From contig NZ_SIHX01000001.1 in the NCBI RefSeq assembly GCF_004320525.1, positions 372,001 to 436,000 of the forward strand: a DNA stretch of 64,000 nucleotides. Direction: 5' to 3'. How positions within the stretch are numbered: the stretch's first letter is position 1; each line of letters starts with the position of its first letter. The stretch is from Arthrobacter sp. S39 (GTDB lineage: Bacteria > Actinomycetota > Actinomycetes > Actinomycetales > Micrococcaceae). A program made the translations under genes and the position numbers. The notes beneath the pieces were generated by a model. It did not search any database and was not told the DNA's origin. It saw only the letters and a list, made by a program, of their open reading frames with translations. Positions 16,784 through 25,464 of the stretch are shown here, one piece after another.

Positions 16784-17812
16784 TCAGTTGGCGTGCAGGG
16801 CGTCGTTGAGTTCCACCGTCTGGCCCTTGCGGGGGAGGACCTCCACAGCGCCGGTGGTGGAGTTACGGCGGAACAGGAGGTTCGGGACGCCGGACAGTTC
16901 CACGGCCTTGACCACCTTGGTGGTGTCCTCGCCGTCGGCGTCCTTCGGGCCGACCACGCGGACGCGGGTGCCGGCGGTGACGTACAGGCCGGCCTCGACG
17001 ACGGAGTCATCGCCGATGCTGATCCCGACGCCGGAATTGGCGCCCAGCAGGACGCGCTCGCCAATGGCGATCTTTTCCTTGCCGCCGCCGGACAGGGTGC
17101 CCATAATGGACGCTCCGCCACCGACGTCGCTGCCGTCACCGGCCACGACACCGGCGGAAATGCGGCCCTCGACCATGGAGGTCCCCAGGGTGCCGGCGTT
17201 GAAGTTCACAAAGCCTTCATGCATCACGGTGGTGCCTTCGGCGAGGTGGGCACCGAGGCGGACGCGGTCGGCGTCGGCGATCCTGACCCCGGCGGGGACC
17301 ACGTAGTCCACCATGCGCGGGAACTTGTCGACGCCGTAAACGGTGACGGCGCCGCGCTTGCGCAGCTTGGCGCGGGTCAGTTCGAAGCCGTCCACGGCGG
17401 CCGGGCCGAAGTTGGTCCAGACCACGTTGGGCAGCTTGCCGAAGATGCCGTCCAGGTTGATGGAGTTCGGGCGCACCAGGCGGTGCGACAGCAGGTGCAG
17501 CCGCAGGTACGCATCGGCCGTGTCGGCCGGTGCCTCATCCAGGTTGATCTGGACGAAAACCACTTTCTGCTCGGTACCGCGGTCCGCGTCGGCTCCGTCC
17601 GCCGCGATGGTGGCGAGGGCCGGGTCCGCGTTCTCTACGGCACGCAGGTTCTCCGCGGCAACTCCAATGGCAGGCGCCGGGAACCAGACATCCAGGACAG
17701 TGGCGTCACCGTTGGCGGTGGCGATGGTGGCAAGCCCGAAGCCATAGGCGGAGCGGGCATCAGCGGTTGCGTTCTGGTTTTCGGGCACGGCAGAAGTAGC
17801 GGTCTCAGTCAT
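16784..17812 (-). CDS. dapD: Tetrahydrodipicolinate N-succinyltransferase DapD
   Basis: A 342-residue enzyme that transfers succinyl from succinyl-CoA to tetrahydrodipicolinate in diaminopimelate synthesis. The C-terminal half is a left-handed beta helix of hexapeptide repeats ([40 protein letters not shown]), followed by [21 protein letters not shown], the signature of the actinobacterial DapD branch, which is longer than the E. coli enzyme. A TAGACT box ends six bases before the ATG, so the gene is probably leaderless and shares a 50-bp control region with divergent dapE. Confidence 0.94.
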   Translation of the reverse strand: MTETATSAVPENQNATADARSAYGFGLATIATANGDATVLDVWFPAPAIGVAAENLRAVENADPALATIAADGADADRGTEQKVVFVQINLDEAPADTADAYLRLHLLSHRLVRPNSINLDGIFGKLPNVVWTNFGPAAVDGFELTRAKLRKRGAVTVYGVDKFPRMVDYVVPAGVRIADADRVRLGAHLAEGTTVMHEGFVNFNAGTLGTSMVEGRISAGVVAGDGSDVGGGASIMGTLSGGGKEKIAIGERVLLGANSGVGISIGDDSVVEAGLYVTAGTRVRVVGPKDADGEDTTKVVKAVELSGVPNLLFRRNSTTGAVEVLPRKGQTVELNDALHAN

Positions 17813-17862
17813 GGCCCCAGTCTATCGAGAGCGGGGCCCCGGGTTCGAACTAGACTGGCAAC
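17813..17862. promoter_or_regulatory. Mirror-image divergent promoters of dapD and dapE
   Basis: The 50-bp gap holds two TAGACT boxes pointing outward, at 17819-17824 (minus) and 17851-17856 (plus), each exactly six bases from its start codon. The centre is the palindrome GGGGCCCC at 17833-17840. Any -35 regions of the two promoters would overlap. Neither gene has a ribosome site, so both mRNAs should be leaderless. Confidence 0.65.
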
Positions 17863-18999
17863 GTGACTGCCGAAACCGCACCCGTTGCCTCCGTCCTGCC
17901 GCTTGACCTCCGCCAGGACGTCTCCCTGCTCACCGCCGCGATCATGGACATCAACAGCGTGTCCGGGAACGAGACGGCGTTGGCCGACGCCGTGGAAGCG
18001 GCCCTCCGCAGCATTCCCGGGCTGCGCATCGTGCGTGACGGCGACTCCCTGATCGCCCGGACGGAACTGGGACGGCCGGAACGCGTCATCCTGGCCGGGC
18101 ACCTGGATACCGTTCCGCTGCCGGTCACCGACGGGGCCCGTGGCACGGTTCCCTCGAGCTGGGAATCCGGCATCCCGGGCGAGGGGGTTCTGTACGGGCG
18201 GGGAGCCACGGACATGAAGGGCGGCGTCGCAGTCCAGCTCGCGCTGGCAGCCACCATGTTCGACGGCGGCGCGGAACCCGGGCGCGACGTCACCTTTGTC
18301 TTTTACGACCACGAGGAAGTGGAAGCGGTCAAGAGCGGGCTGGGCCGCCTGGTCCGCAACCACGGCGGGCTCCTGGACGGCGATTTCGCCATCCTCCTCG
18401 AGCCAACCCATGGAACGGTGGAGGGCGGCTGTAACGGCACCAGCCGCTTCGAAGCCACCACCGTGGGGGAAGCTGCACACTCCGCCCGCGCCTGGATGGG
18501 CAGCAACGCCATCCACGCCGCGGCACCGATCCTCGCCAGGCTTGCCGCCTATGAACCACAGACCGTCAATGTCGACGGCCTCGACTACCGTGAGAGCCTC
18601 AACGCGGTTAAGATCAACGGCGGCACGGCGGGCAACGTCATCCCTGACCGGTGCGTGGTGGAAATCAACTACCGCTTCGCGCCCGACAAGTCCCCGGACC
18701 AGGCAGAGGCGCATGTCCGGGAGCTGCTCGACGGCTTCGACGTCGTCCGCACGGACGCTGCGGCCGGCGCCCGGCCCGGCCTGAACCATCCCGCTGCCGC
18801 GTCCTTCGTAGCAGCCGTGGGAGCCGAGCCGAAACCAAAATACGGCTGGACCGACGTCGCGCGTTTCAGCGAACTGGGAATCCCGGCGGTGAACTTCGGG
18901 CCCGGCGACCCTCTGCTGGCCCACAAGGACAACGAGCACGTGGACGCCGACGCCATCCGGGAGTGCCTGCGGGCGTTGCGGAGCTGGCTGGCGGCATAG
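17863..18999 (+). CDS. dapE: Succinyl-diaminopimelate desuccinylase DapE
   Basis: A 378-residue M20-family zinc peptidase that removes succinate from N-succinyl-LL-diaminopimelate. Metal and catalytic blocks are visible: LAGHLDTVP (His and Asp), GRGATDMKGG (bridging Asp), FYDHEEVEA (Glu pair), and a late His in LAHKDNEHVDA. The dimerisation domain lies between them. The GTG start is six bases after TAGACT, as expected for a leaderless mRNA. Divergent from dapD, it completes the succinylase branch with dapC. Confidence 0.95.
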   Translation: MTAETAPVASVLPLDLRQDVSLLTAAIMDINSVSGNETALADAVEAALRSIPGLRIVRDGDSLIARTELGRPERVILAGHLDTVPLPVTDGARGTVPSSWESGIPGEGVLYGRGATDMKGGVAVQLALAATMFDGGAEPGRDVTFVFYDHEEVEAVKSGLGRLVRNHGGLLDGDFAILLEPTHGTVEGGCNGTSRFEATTVGEAAHSARAWMGSNAIHAAAPILARLAAYEPQTVNVDGLDYRESLNAVKINGGTAGNVIPDRCVVEINYRFAPDKSPDQAEAHVRELLDGFDVVRTDAAAGARPGLNHPAAASFVAAVGAEPKPKYGWTDVARFSELGIPAVNFGPGDPLLAHKDNEHVDADAIRECLRALRSWLAA

Positions 19000-19001
19000 C
19001 C

Positions 19002-19061
19002 CGCACGCAGAAGGGTCCGCAGCCTGGATTTGAACTGGCTGCGGACCCTTCTGCGTGTGCG
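19002..19061. terminator. Long inverted repeat between convergent dapE and gluD
   Basis: CGCACGCAGAAGGGTCCGCAGCC and GGCTGCGGACCCTTCTGCGTGTGCG pair almost perfectly over 23 bases around a 14-base loop. There is no T run on either side. It starts two bases after the dapE stop and ends 11 bases before the gluD stop, so it probably protects or ends both messages. Confidence 0.75.
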
Positions 19062-19071
19062 ATGGATATAG

Positions 19072-19929
19072 CTACTTGGGTTCGCGTATTTCCGGTAGTT
19101 CCGGTGCGACCACTGCGGTTGGCGCCTTGGCAACACCGCCCGCCGTCTTCTGTGAACCCCGGCGCTCGATCCAGATTGCGAGCCGGGAAACGCAGATGTT
19201 GATCACAATGTAGATGGCGGCGGCCACAAAGAAGATGGGGAACAGGAATGCGTTACCCAGGAAGTCCGCCATGACCTGCACCGCGCGCAGAAGTTCGCCG
19301 TACGCCACGATGTAGCCCAGCGAGGTGTCCTTCAGGAGCACCACCAGTTGGGCAACCAGCGACGGCATCATGCGTCGGACAGCCTGCGGCAGTTCGATGA
19401 GCATCCGGGACTGGAAACTGGTCAGGCCGATGGTCAGGCCCGCCTCCCGCTGTCCCTTCGGCAGCGATTGGATGCCGGCCCGGATGATCTCCGCGAAGAT
19501 GGCGGTGTTGTAGAGGACGAGCCCCGTCACCACGGCAACGAAGGAACTCGTCCCGAATACCAGCAGGACGAAGAGCATCATCAGGACAACGGGCATGCCG
19601 CGCAGGAATTCCAGGACCACGCGGGCCGGAATCCGGATCCAGGCGACCAGCGAGATGCGCAGCAGGCAGAACATCAGGCCGAGGGGGAACGCGATCACTG
19701 CGGCGAGGGCGGCGGCGCTGAGCGTGGCACCGAGGCCATTGGCGAGCAGCGTCCAGACGTCGCCCCGGGTGAAGATGGCCCAGCGGCGGCCTTCAAAAAT
19801 GCCCTGCTGGGCGAGTGTCATGACGATCCATGCCAGGAGGCCCAGGATCAGCACGGTTCCGACCACGGAACCGATCAGTGAAACCCGGCGCGCTTTGGGG
19901 CCGGGAACGTCGTAGAGGACTGAAGTCAT
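19072..19929 (-). CDS. gluD: Glutamate ABC transporter permease GluD
   Basis: A 285-residue polar amino-acid permease of the HisM/GluD type. After a hydrophobic first helix and a linker, the permease core (ANGLGATLSAAALAAVIAFP) shows five helices with the usual EFLRGMPVVLMM and QREAGLTIGLTSFQSRMLIELPQAVRR segments, the latter being the ATPase-contact loop. Its start overlaps the gluC stop by four bases. With GluA, GluB and GluC it would import glutamate or related acidic amino acids; the substrate is by family analogy with Corynebacterium gluABCD. Confidence 0.85.
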   Translation of the reverse strand: MTSVLYDVPGPKARRVSLIGSVVGTVLILGLLAWIVMTLAQQGIFEGRRWAIFTRGDVWTLLANGLGATLSAAALAAVIAFPLGLMFCLLRISLVAWIRIPARVVLEFLRGMPVVLMMLFVLLVFGTSSFVAVVTGLVLYNTAIFAEIIRAGIQSLPKGQREAGLTIGLTSFQSRMLIELPQAVRRMMPSLVAQLVVLLKDTSLGYIVAYGELLRAVQVMADFLGNAFLFPIFFVAAAIYIVINICVSRLAIWIERRGSQKTAGGVAKAPTAVVAPELPEIREPK

Positions 19930-20576
19930 CGGGCAATCGCCACCTTTCGTTCCACCGTGCTGGCAAGGATGCCCAGCGGGATGGTGAGGAGCAGATAGAA
20001 GAAGGCCACGCCCAGCAGTACTGCCATGACCTGGTCACCGTTTGCGTTGGCCAGCTGGCGCCCGTAACCGAACAGTTCGAGGACAAAGAACGCACCGGCA
20101 ACCGAGGAGTTCTTGACCAGGGCAATCAGGATGTTGATCAGCGGCGGGATCACGGTCCTCAGCGCCTGGGGAAGGATGATGAGGTTCAGGACCTGGCCGA
20201 AATTCATGCCGATGCTGCGAGCCGCTTCCGCCTGCCCAAGCGGGACGCTGTTGACGCCGGAGCGGACAGCTTCGGCGATGAAGGCCGCTGTGTAAGCACT
20301 GAGTGCGATGATCGCTGCGACCTCGAACTGCTGGAATGTCACGCCGAGGCGGGGCAGGACAACCACAGCAAAAAAGAAGGCAATGGTCAGGGGTGTGTTC
20401 CGGAGGATTTCCACGTAGACGGTGCTGAAACCCCGGAGGGCTGCAACGGGTGAGACGCGGGCGGCTGCCAGGAGTGTTCCCAGGACAAGTGCGATGATCC
20501 CGGAGACGACGGAAAGGAAAAGAGTGCGGAGAAGGCCCTCCCAATACAAGGGGAGGTTTTCGATGATGACTTCCAT
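19926..20576 (-). CDS. gluC: Glutamate ABC transporter permease GluC
   Basis: A 216-residue partner permease. The start at 20576 (MEVIIENLPLYWEGLLRTLF) is chosen for its GAAGGA ribosome site and because a start at 20645 would run back into the hairpin between gluB and gluC. The core has the family segments YVEILRNTPLTIAFFF and GQAEAARSIGMNFGQVLNLIILPQALR, the latter contacting the ATPase. It lies after a strong terminator-like hairpin, so it is probably expressed at a lower level than the binding protein. Confidence 0.86.
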   Translation of the reverse strand: MEVIIENLPLYWEGLLRTLFLSVVSGIIALVLGTLLAAARVSPVAALRGFSTVYVEILRNTPLTIAFFFAVVVLPRLGVTFQQFEVAAIIALSAYTAAFIAEAVRSGVNSVPLGQAEAARSIGMNFGQVLNLIILPQALRTVIPPLINILIALVKNSSVAGAFFVLELFGYGRQLANANGDQVMAVLLGVAFFYLLLTIPLGILASTVERKVAIAR

Positions 20577-20617
20577 AGGATCCTTCGGCTCTGGGCGTAG
20601 GCGGTCGAAAAAGAGGA

Positions 20618-20666
20618 GGCGGTTTCCGGGGGATCCGTTATTCAACGAATCCCCCGGAAAACCGCC
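20618..20666 (-). terminator. Intra-operon hairpin with T run after gluB
   Basis: On the minus strand GGCGGTTTTCCGGGGGATTCG pairs with its partner (ATCCCCCGGAAACCGCC) over about 17 bases, followed by TCCTCTTTTTCG. It begins nine bases after the gluB stop and precedes gluC. It is placed to stop most transcripts after the binding protein and let a minority read into gluCD. Confidence 0.8.
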
Positions 20667-20674
20667 GTTGTTAC

Positions 20675-21562
20675 CTAGTAACGGTTGATGGCCGGAAGGT
20701 CAGGTGCAGTCTTGATGACCGTGCCTGCGGTTGCTTCCCAAGCCTTCTTGTAGGATCCGTCCTTGCCAAACGCCTCGAGCTGGTCGTTGATCCAGTTACG
20801 GAACTCGGTGTCGTCCTTCTTCAGGCCGATGCCGTAAGGCTCTTTGGTGAAGGTCTCGTCAGAGGCCAGCTTGAATACGTCAGGCTCCTTGTCCACAAAC
20901 CCGGCCAGGATCACGTTGTCCGTGGTGATGGCTTCAACCTGCTTGTTGCGCAGCGGCTCAAGGCAGGCCGAGTAGGTCCCGGCAGGCGACAGTTCGGCAC
21001 CGTACTTGTCCACGATCGTGGCAGCGGGGGTGGAACCCGTCACGGAGCAGACCTTCTTGCCCTTGACGTCTTCGGGCTTCTTGATGGTGTCGTTGTCCTT
21101 GAGGACCATCAGCGCCTGGCCGGCCTCGTAATACGGGCCGGCGAAGCTGACAACCTGCTTGCGCTTGTCATTGATGGTGTACGTGGCAATAACAAGGTCA
21201 ACCTTGCCCTGCTCAATGAAGGGTTCGCGGTTGGCCGAAACGGTTTCTGACCACTCAATCTTGTCGGCGGCGATTCCGAGCTTGGCGGCAATCAGCTTGC
21301 CCATCTCGACGTCGAAGCCAACGGGCTTGCCGTCCAGGCCCACCTGGCCGAAGAGCGGCTGGTCGTACTTGGTGCCGATCTTGATTTTGCCGTCCGCGGC
21401 CAGCTTCGCCATGGTGGTGCCTGCGGCGAATGTCGGCTTCTCGGCAACGGTGGGGTCGCTGGTGGTGCCGGGGGTGGATCCGCCACATGCGCTCAGGGAC
21501 AGCGCCAGGGCAGCGGTAGCCGCCACGAGGAACGACTTGCGTCGGGTCATAAATGCCTTCAT
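20675..21562 (-). CDS. gluB: Glutamate ABC transporter binding lipoprotein GluB
   Basis: A 295-residue family 3 solute-binding protein. The signal peptide is basic (MKAFMTRRKSF), hydrophobic, and ends in lipobox LSAC with Cys26, so it is lipid-anchored outside the membrane. The ligand-binding pattern is clear: GTKYDQPLFGQVGLDGKPVGFDVEMGKLIA, an ATYTINDKRKQVVSFAGPYY segment and VKGKKVCSVTGSTPA. GAAAGGA precedes the ATG. The family binds polar amino acids; glutamate is inferred from the operon order A-B-C-D as in corynebacteria. Confidence 0.88.
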   Translation of the reverse strand: MKAFMTRRKSFLVAATAALALSLSACGGSTPGTTSDPTVAEKPTFAAGTTMAKLAADGKIKIGTKYDQPLFGQVGLDGKPVGFDVEMGKLIAAKLGIAADKIEWSETVSANREPFIEQGKVDLVIATYTINDKRKQVVSFAGPYYEAGQALMVLKDNDTIKKPEDVKGKKVCSVTGSTPAATIVDKYGAELSPAGTYSACLEPLRNKQVEAITTDNVILAGFVDKEPDVFKLASDETFTKEPYGIGLKKDDTEFRNWINDQLEAFGKDGSYKKAWEATAGTVIKTAPDLPAINRY

Positions 21563-21638
21563 GACATTCCTTTCATTGGTCGGCCGTGGGTCACGGCCTG
21601 GGTGCGAACTGGAGTGTGTGCGTTCGTAAAGCGGGAAA

Positions 21639-22394
21639 TCAGTGCGTGAGCAGCTTGGACAGGAAGTCCTTGGCCCTGTCGCTCTTGGGGTTGGTAAAGA
21701 ATTCTTCCGGCTTGGCGTCTTCGACGATCTGGCCGTCCGCCATGAAGACCACGCGGTCAGCGGCCTTCCGGGCGAAGCCCATTTCGTGGGTGACCACCAC
21801 CATGGTCATGCCTTCCTTGGCCAGCTGGATCATGACATCAAGGACTTCGTTGATCATCTCGGGGTCGAGGGCCGAAGTGGGCTCGTCAAAGAGCATGACC
21901 TTCGGTTTCATCGCCAGGGCGCGGGCGATGGCCACACGCTGCTGCTGACCGCCGGAAAGCTGCGCCGGGAGCTTGGGTGCCTGGTGTCCCACGCCCACAC
22001 GCTCAAGCAAAGCCATGGCCTCCTTGTCGGCCTGCGCCTTGGCCACGCCCTTGACCTTGATGGGCCCCAGGGTCACATTCTCGAGGATGGTCTTGTGTGC
22101 AAACAGGTTGAAGGACTGGAAAACCATGCCGACGTCGGCGCGGAGCTGGGCCAGTTCCTTCCCCTCCTCCGGCAGCACCTTCCCATCAATGCTGATGGTG
22201 CCGCCCTCGATGGTTTCCAGGCGGTTGATGGCACGGCACAGCGTGGACTTGCCGGAACCTGACGGACCGATGACAACAACCACTTCGCCTTTGCGGACGT
22301 GGAGGTTGATGTCCTTGAGGACGTGCAGCTGACCGTAATGCTTATTCACACCGTTCAGGGAGACGAGCGCATCGCCGGGCACATGAGTAGTCAT
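21639..22394 (-). CDS. gluA: Glutamate ABC transporter ATPase GluA
   Basis: A 251-residue polar amino-acid type ATPase. Walker [12 protein letters not shown]-loop [13 protein letters not shown], signature [15 protein letters not shown], Walker [15 protein letters not shown] and the switch [10 protein letters not shown] are all present, as in GlnQ/GluA. It is first in the operon gluABCD and powers import. Its stop is 76 bp before the gluB start. The ATG is preceded by a weak ribosome site. Confidence 0.92.
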   Translation of the reverse strand: MTTHVPGDALVSLNGVNKHYGQLHVLKDINLHVRKGEVVVVIGPSGSGKSTLCRAINRLETIEGGTISIDGKVLPEEGKELAQLRADVGMVFQSFNLFAHKTILENVTLGPIKVKGVAKAQADKEAMALLERVGVGHQAPKLPAQLSGGQQQRVAIARALAMKPKVMLFDEPTSALDPEMINEVLDVMIQLAKEGMTMVVVTHEMGFARKAADRVVFMADGQIVEDAKPEEFFTNPKSDRAKDFLSKLLTH

Positions 22395-22498
22395 AAGAAG
22401 AATCTAGCGAACAAAGACTGGATATGACGGGAATCACGCCAAGTTCATACGGATCGTGATTCAAGAGATACCTGCCGCTTGTGGACCGGGCGTGGCGC

Positions 22499-22504
22499 TA
22501 GCCT
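22499..22504 (+). promoter_or_regulatory. -10 box of the LOG-family gene, leaderless spacing
   Basis: TAGCCT is followed by six bases and the ATG at 22511, placing the transcription start on the start codon. Confidence 0.55.
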
Positions 22505-22510
22505 TGGGGG

Positions 22511-23293
22511 ATGAGCATCAACGCAGATCCGGCCAAAACCACCCAGCCGCGCCGTAAGGGGCCCCTTGAACTTCGCCGCAAGCAGGCGGCCGTGGAAATG
22601 TCTGACCAGCATTTGCTTGACACCAAAGGCGCCGGGCAGTTCGTCCACAGCGATCCATGGCGTGTGCTGAGGATCCAGAGCGAGTTCGTTGAAGGCTTTG
22701 GCGCATTGGCGGACCTCGGCCCGGCGGTCAGCGTTTTTGGTTCTGCCCGGACCAAGCCGGGGAGCCCCTACTACGAGATGGGCGTCGCCGTGGGCCGCCA
22801 CCTGGCGGAAGCCGGCGTGGCGGTGATTACCGGAGGCGGACCCGGCTCCATGGAGGCCGCCAACCGGGGGACCGTTGAAGGAAACGGCGTTTCGGTAGGG
22901 CTGGGCATTGAGCTTCCGTTTGAACAGGGCCTCAACCAGTGGGTGGATCTGGGCATCAACTTCCGTTACTTCTTCGCGCGGAAGACCATGTTCGTGAAGT
23001 ATGCCCAGGGCTTCATCGTCCTCCCCGGCGGGCTGGGCACGCTGGACGAGCTGTTTGAAGCGATGGTGCTGGTCCAGACCCGGAAAGTCACCTCCTTCCC
23101 CATCGTCCTGCTCGGTGTTGCTTTCTGGGGCCCCATGATCGAGTGGATCAAAGGCACACTGGTGGCCGAAGGCATGGTTTCGGAGAAGGACCTGGACCTG
23201 ATCCAGGTGGTTGATGATCCAGCCGATGCGGTGGACCGGGTGCTCCATGGCACGGTCCGGGCACCGTCCACCGGGGAGCAACGGCCCGAATAG
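22511..23293 (+). CDS. LOG-family protein (TIGR00730 Rossmann-fold, possible cytokinin-nucleotide phosphoribohydrolase)
   Basis: A 260-residue protein with the LOG motifs GGGPGSMEAANRGT and PGGLGTLDELFEAMV, and the FGSAR start of the Rossmann core. LOG enzymes remove ribose phosphate from N6-modified AMP; many bacterial members act as general nucleotide hydrolases. The N-terminal tail of about 70 residues before the core is basic and is usual for actinobacterial members such as Rv1205. A TAGCCT box six bases before the ATG suggests a leaderless start. It leads a same-strand run with the DivIVA and mannosyltransferase genes. Confidence 0.85.
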   Translation: MSINADPAKTTQPRRKGPLELRRKQAAVEMSDQHLLDTKGAGQFVHSDPWRVLRIQSEFVEGFGALADLGPAVSVFGSARTKPGSPYYEMGVAVGRHLAEAGVAVITGGGPGSMEAANRGTVEGNGVSVGLGIELPFEQGLNQWVDLGINFRYFFARKTMFVKYAQGFIVLPGGLGTLDELFEAMVLVQTRKVTSFPIVLLGVAFWGPMIEWIKGTLVAEGMVSEKDLDLIQVVDDPADAVDRVLHGTVRAPSTGEQRPE

Positions 23294-23325
23294 CAGGTGA
23301 CAGTTGATCTGGCACGATTGATGCT

Positions 23326-23742
23326 GTGAGCTTTTTTCTGGTTTTCCTTGCCATCGCGCTGGCAGGCGCCGTCGTATGGGCGGGTGCCGGCGCCAAAAGC
23401 GGCGTGTCCTGGCGCGGCCGCCCGGGCGGGGTCCGGGAAAGCGGACTCTTCGACAGCGGCTTCGAGCAGCCGGTCGCCAACCTTCCTCCGGTCCTGCTCC
23501 CCGCTGACGCGGCCCCGGCCGACGTCGACCGTGTCCGATTTTCCCTGGGCCTGCGGGGCTACCGCATGGATCAGGTGGACCAGGTGCTTGATGATCTCCG
23601 CGACCAGCTGGCCGCCAAGCGCGACGAAGTGGAGCGCTTAAAGGCGCAGCTGTCTGAAGCCCGGTATCCGCCGCAGAATCCGGCGGACCCGGAGCAACTT
23701 CCGGAAGGCCAGGACCGGGGCGAGTCGGTGGTCGGGGCTTGA
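23326..23742 (+). CDS. DivIVA-domain protein with N-terminal membrane helix
   Basis: A 138-residue protein. Residues 1-20 are hydrophobic and should anchor it in the membrane. A region near residues 70-105 reads VRFSLGLRGYRMDQVDQVLDDL, the short DivIVA-type motif, and is followed by a coiled coil (LRDQLAAKRDEVERLKAQL). DivIVA proteins mark curved membrane and organise polar growth or septation in actinobacteria; this one is too short to be the main Wag31/DivIVA. GTG start; four-base overlap with the mannosyltransferase gene. Confidence 0.8.
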   Translation: MSFFLVFLAIALAGAVVWAGAGAKSGVSWRGRPGGVRESGLFDSGFEQPVANLPPVLLPADAAPADVDRVRFSLGLRGYRMDQVDQVLDDLRDQLAAKRDEVERLKAQLSEARYPPQNPADPEQLPEGQDRGESVVGA

Positions 23743-24986
23743 CTACTGACACCGGGAGCAGGCCAGGACCCGCCGCCTCGATCAGCGGCCTTGCCGTGCG
23801 CGCCGGAGACGCAATGCGCCGGTGGCCCTGGTGGCTCCAGGTTTCAGCCCTCTATGTGGCGGCAAGGCTGGCCAGCGCCTGCATCTTCATGGCCGCCGCC
23901 CTGCATCAGGGCACGAACCCCTGGTTCCCCGCGAAGCCCGACTACTGGAACTTCATCAATATCTGGGACGCGCGGTGGTACGGCGAAGTCATCAGCAACG
24001 GCTACCCGGCGGCCCTGCCGGCCGACGCCGCGGGAAACGTCCAGGAAAACGCCTGGGCGTTCTATCCGCTCTTCCCCTTCCTGGGCCGGGCCGTTTCGAC
24101 ACTGGCTGGCATTGCCCCGGCGGCTGCGCTGACAATTGTCGCCATGCTCTCCGGACTGGTGGCCGCCCTGGTGATCTACAGCCTGTTCCGCCATAAGGCG
24201 CAGCACAGCACGGCCATGTGGGCGGTTGCCTTCTTTGCGACGTTCCCCGTTTCCGGCATACTGCAGGTGCCCTACGCTGAGCCGCTGACGGTCCTCCTCC
24301 TGGCTGCGGCGCTGCTCCTCGTCATTCGTCGGCAGTACTACGTGGCGATGCCCGTGGTGCTGCTGATGTGCCTTTCCCGCCCTGTTGGTGTGCCGTTCGC
24401 CGCGGTGGTGGGGCTGCTGTTTGTTTACCGGCTGGTGCAGCGCAGCCGTGGAAAGGGACCTCAGGTCCACAGCCCGCGGGAGCTGGGCGGCCTTGCAGGC
24501 CTCGCCGCCGTCAGCGGGGCCGCCGCGCTGATCTGGCCGGCGGCGGCGTGGGCCACTACAGGTGATATCGAGGCGTACACCAAGACGGAAACTGTCTGGC
24601 GGGGACACGACCTGGTGCCGTTCAAGCCGTGGTTCGATACCGGCATCCAGCTCTTCGGTCCGGTTCTGGGCGTGCTTGCGCCGTTCGTCTTTGCCGGGTT
24701 GTTCGCCCTGATGCTGTTCAGCCCTCCCGTAGTGAAACTCGGGGTTGAACTGCGCTTGTGGTGCGCCTGCTACATGGCATACCTGCTGCTGTTCCTTCAT
24801 CCCCAGACCAGTACGTTCAGGATGTTGCTCCCGCTGTTTCCGCTGGCGCTCGGCGCCGCTGTGTTGTCCCGCTCCAGGGCCTATCGCGGCACGGTTATTG
24901 TGATGTTTATTCTTTTGCAGATCGTCTGGATTGTCTGGCTGTGGGCGTGGGCGCAACTGCCTGGCGGAGGCGACTATCCGCCGTGA
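23739..24986 (+). CDS. PIG-V-like mannosyltransferase, multi-pass membrane protein
   Basis: A 415-residue membrane glycosyltransferase. The conserved early loop NIWDARWYGEVISNGYP carries the WDA-WY signature of the PIG-V/GT-C type, and WAFYPLFPFLGR follows. About ten hydrophobic helices fill the rest. Such enzymes use polyprenyl-phosphate mannose to modify lipids or proteins outside the cytoplasm. The start is uncertain: a TTG overlaps the DivIVA stop (TTGA), while GTG 23796 and ATG 23814 (MRRWPWWLQ) are alternatives; the overlap favours TTG or re-initiation. Confidence 0.82.
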   Translation: MTTDTGSRPGPAASISGLAVRAGDAMRRWPWWLQVSALYVAARLASACIFMAAALHQGTNPWFPAKPDYWNFINIWDARWYGEVISNGYPAALPADAAGNVQENAWAFYPLFPFLGRAVSTLAGIAPAAALTIVAMLSGLVAALVIYSLFRHKAQHSTAMWAVAFFATFPVSGILQVPYAEPLTVLLLAAALLLVIRRQYYVAMPVVLLMCLSRPVGVPFAAVVGLLFVYRLVQRSRGKGPQVHSPRELGGLAGLAAVSGAAALIWPAAAWATTGDIEAYTKTETVWRGHDLVPFKPWFDTGIQLFGPVLGVLAPFVFAGLFALMLFSPPVVKLGVELRLWCACYMAYLLLFLHPQTSTFRMLLPLFPLALGAAVLSRSRAYRGTVIVMFILLQIVWIVWLWAWAQLPGGGDYPP

Positions 24987-25220
24987 TTTCCTGCGGTCCC
25001 GGGCATCGAAGTGCAGGAATGCGACGCGGCGGTAAATGTCCATCGATTAGCTACGTGCGGGTAATTACGGGATAATAGTAAGTAAGCAAGGACAAAAGCA
25101 TTCAGAAGATGTTCAGCCATGGCGGTGCCCACACGTGCCGCCATAGCGGCTTGATTGACCATGCGGACACAGCCCGTCCGGGCTGGTAAGTCCTGGGACT
25201 AATTGGAGGGGAAATTCCTC

Positions 25221-25388
25221 ATGGCGGCTATGAAACCACGCACCGGCGACGGCCCTATGGAAGTCACCAAGGAGGGCCGCAGCCTGATTATGCGTGTGCC
25301 GCTCGAAGGCGGCGGACGGCTTGTTGTTGAACTCAATGCAGCGGAAGCGGCAAACCTCAAGGAATGCCTCGTCGGCGTTACCGAATAA
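25221..25388 (+). CDS. DUF3117 protein
   Basis: A 55-residue protein with the family sequence AAMKPRTGDGPMEVTKEG then RVPLEGGGRLVVEL, conserved throughout Actinobacteria (compare M. tuberculosis Rv1211). Function unknown. ATG 25221 is preceded by GGAGGGG; a TTG further up would only add six residues. The 234-bp gap before it holds GGATAATAG at 25070-25078, a possible -10, and nothing else I can name. It is monocistronic, closed by a terminator. Confidence 0.9.
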   Translation: MAAMKPRTGDGPMEVTKEGRSLIMRVPLEGGGRLVVELNAAEAANLKECLVGVTE

Positions 25389-25396
25389 TTGCGCCG

Positions 25397-25438
25397 GGCC
25401 AGGGTCCGCAGCCTCCGGGCTGCGGGCCCTGGCCTTTT
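25397..25438 (+). terminator. Terminator of the DUF3117 gene
   Basis: GGCCAGGGTCCGCAGCC pairs with GGGCTGCGGGCCCTGGCC, then TTTT follows. It also faces the convergent methyltransferase gene ending at 25465. Confidence 0.8.
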
Positions 25439-25464
25439 GAAGGCCGGGCCTTTCTCGGCGGCGG

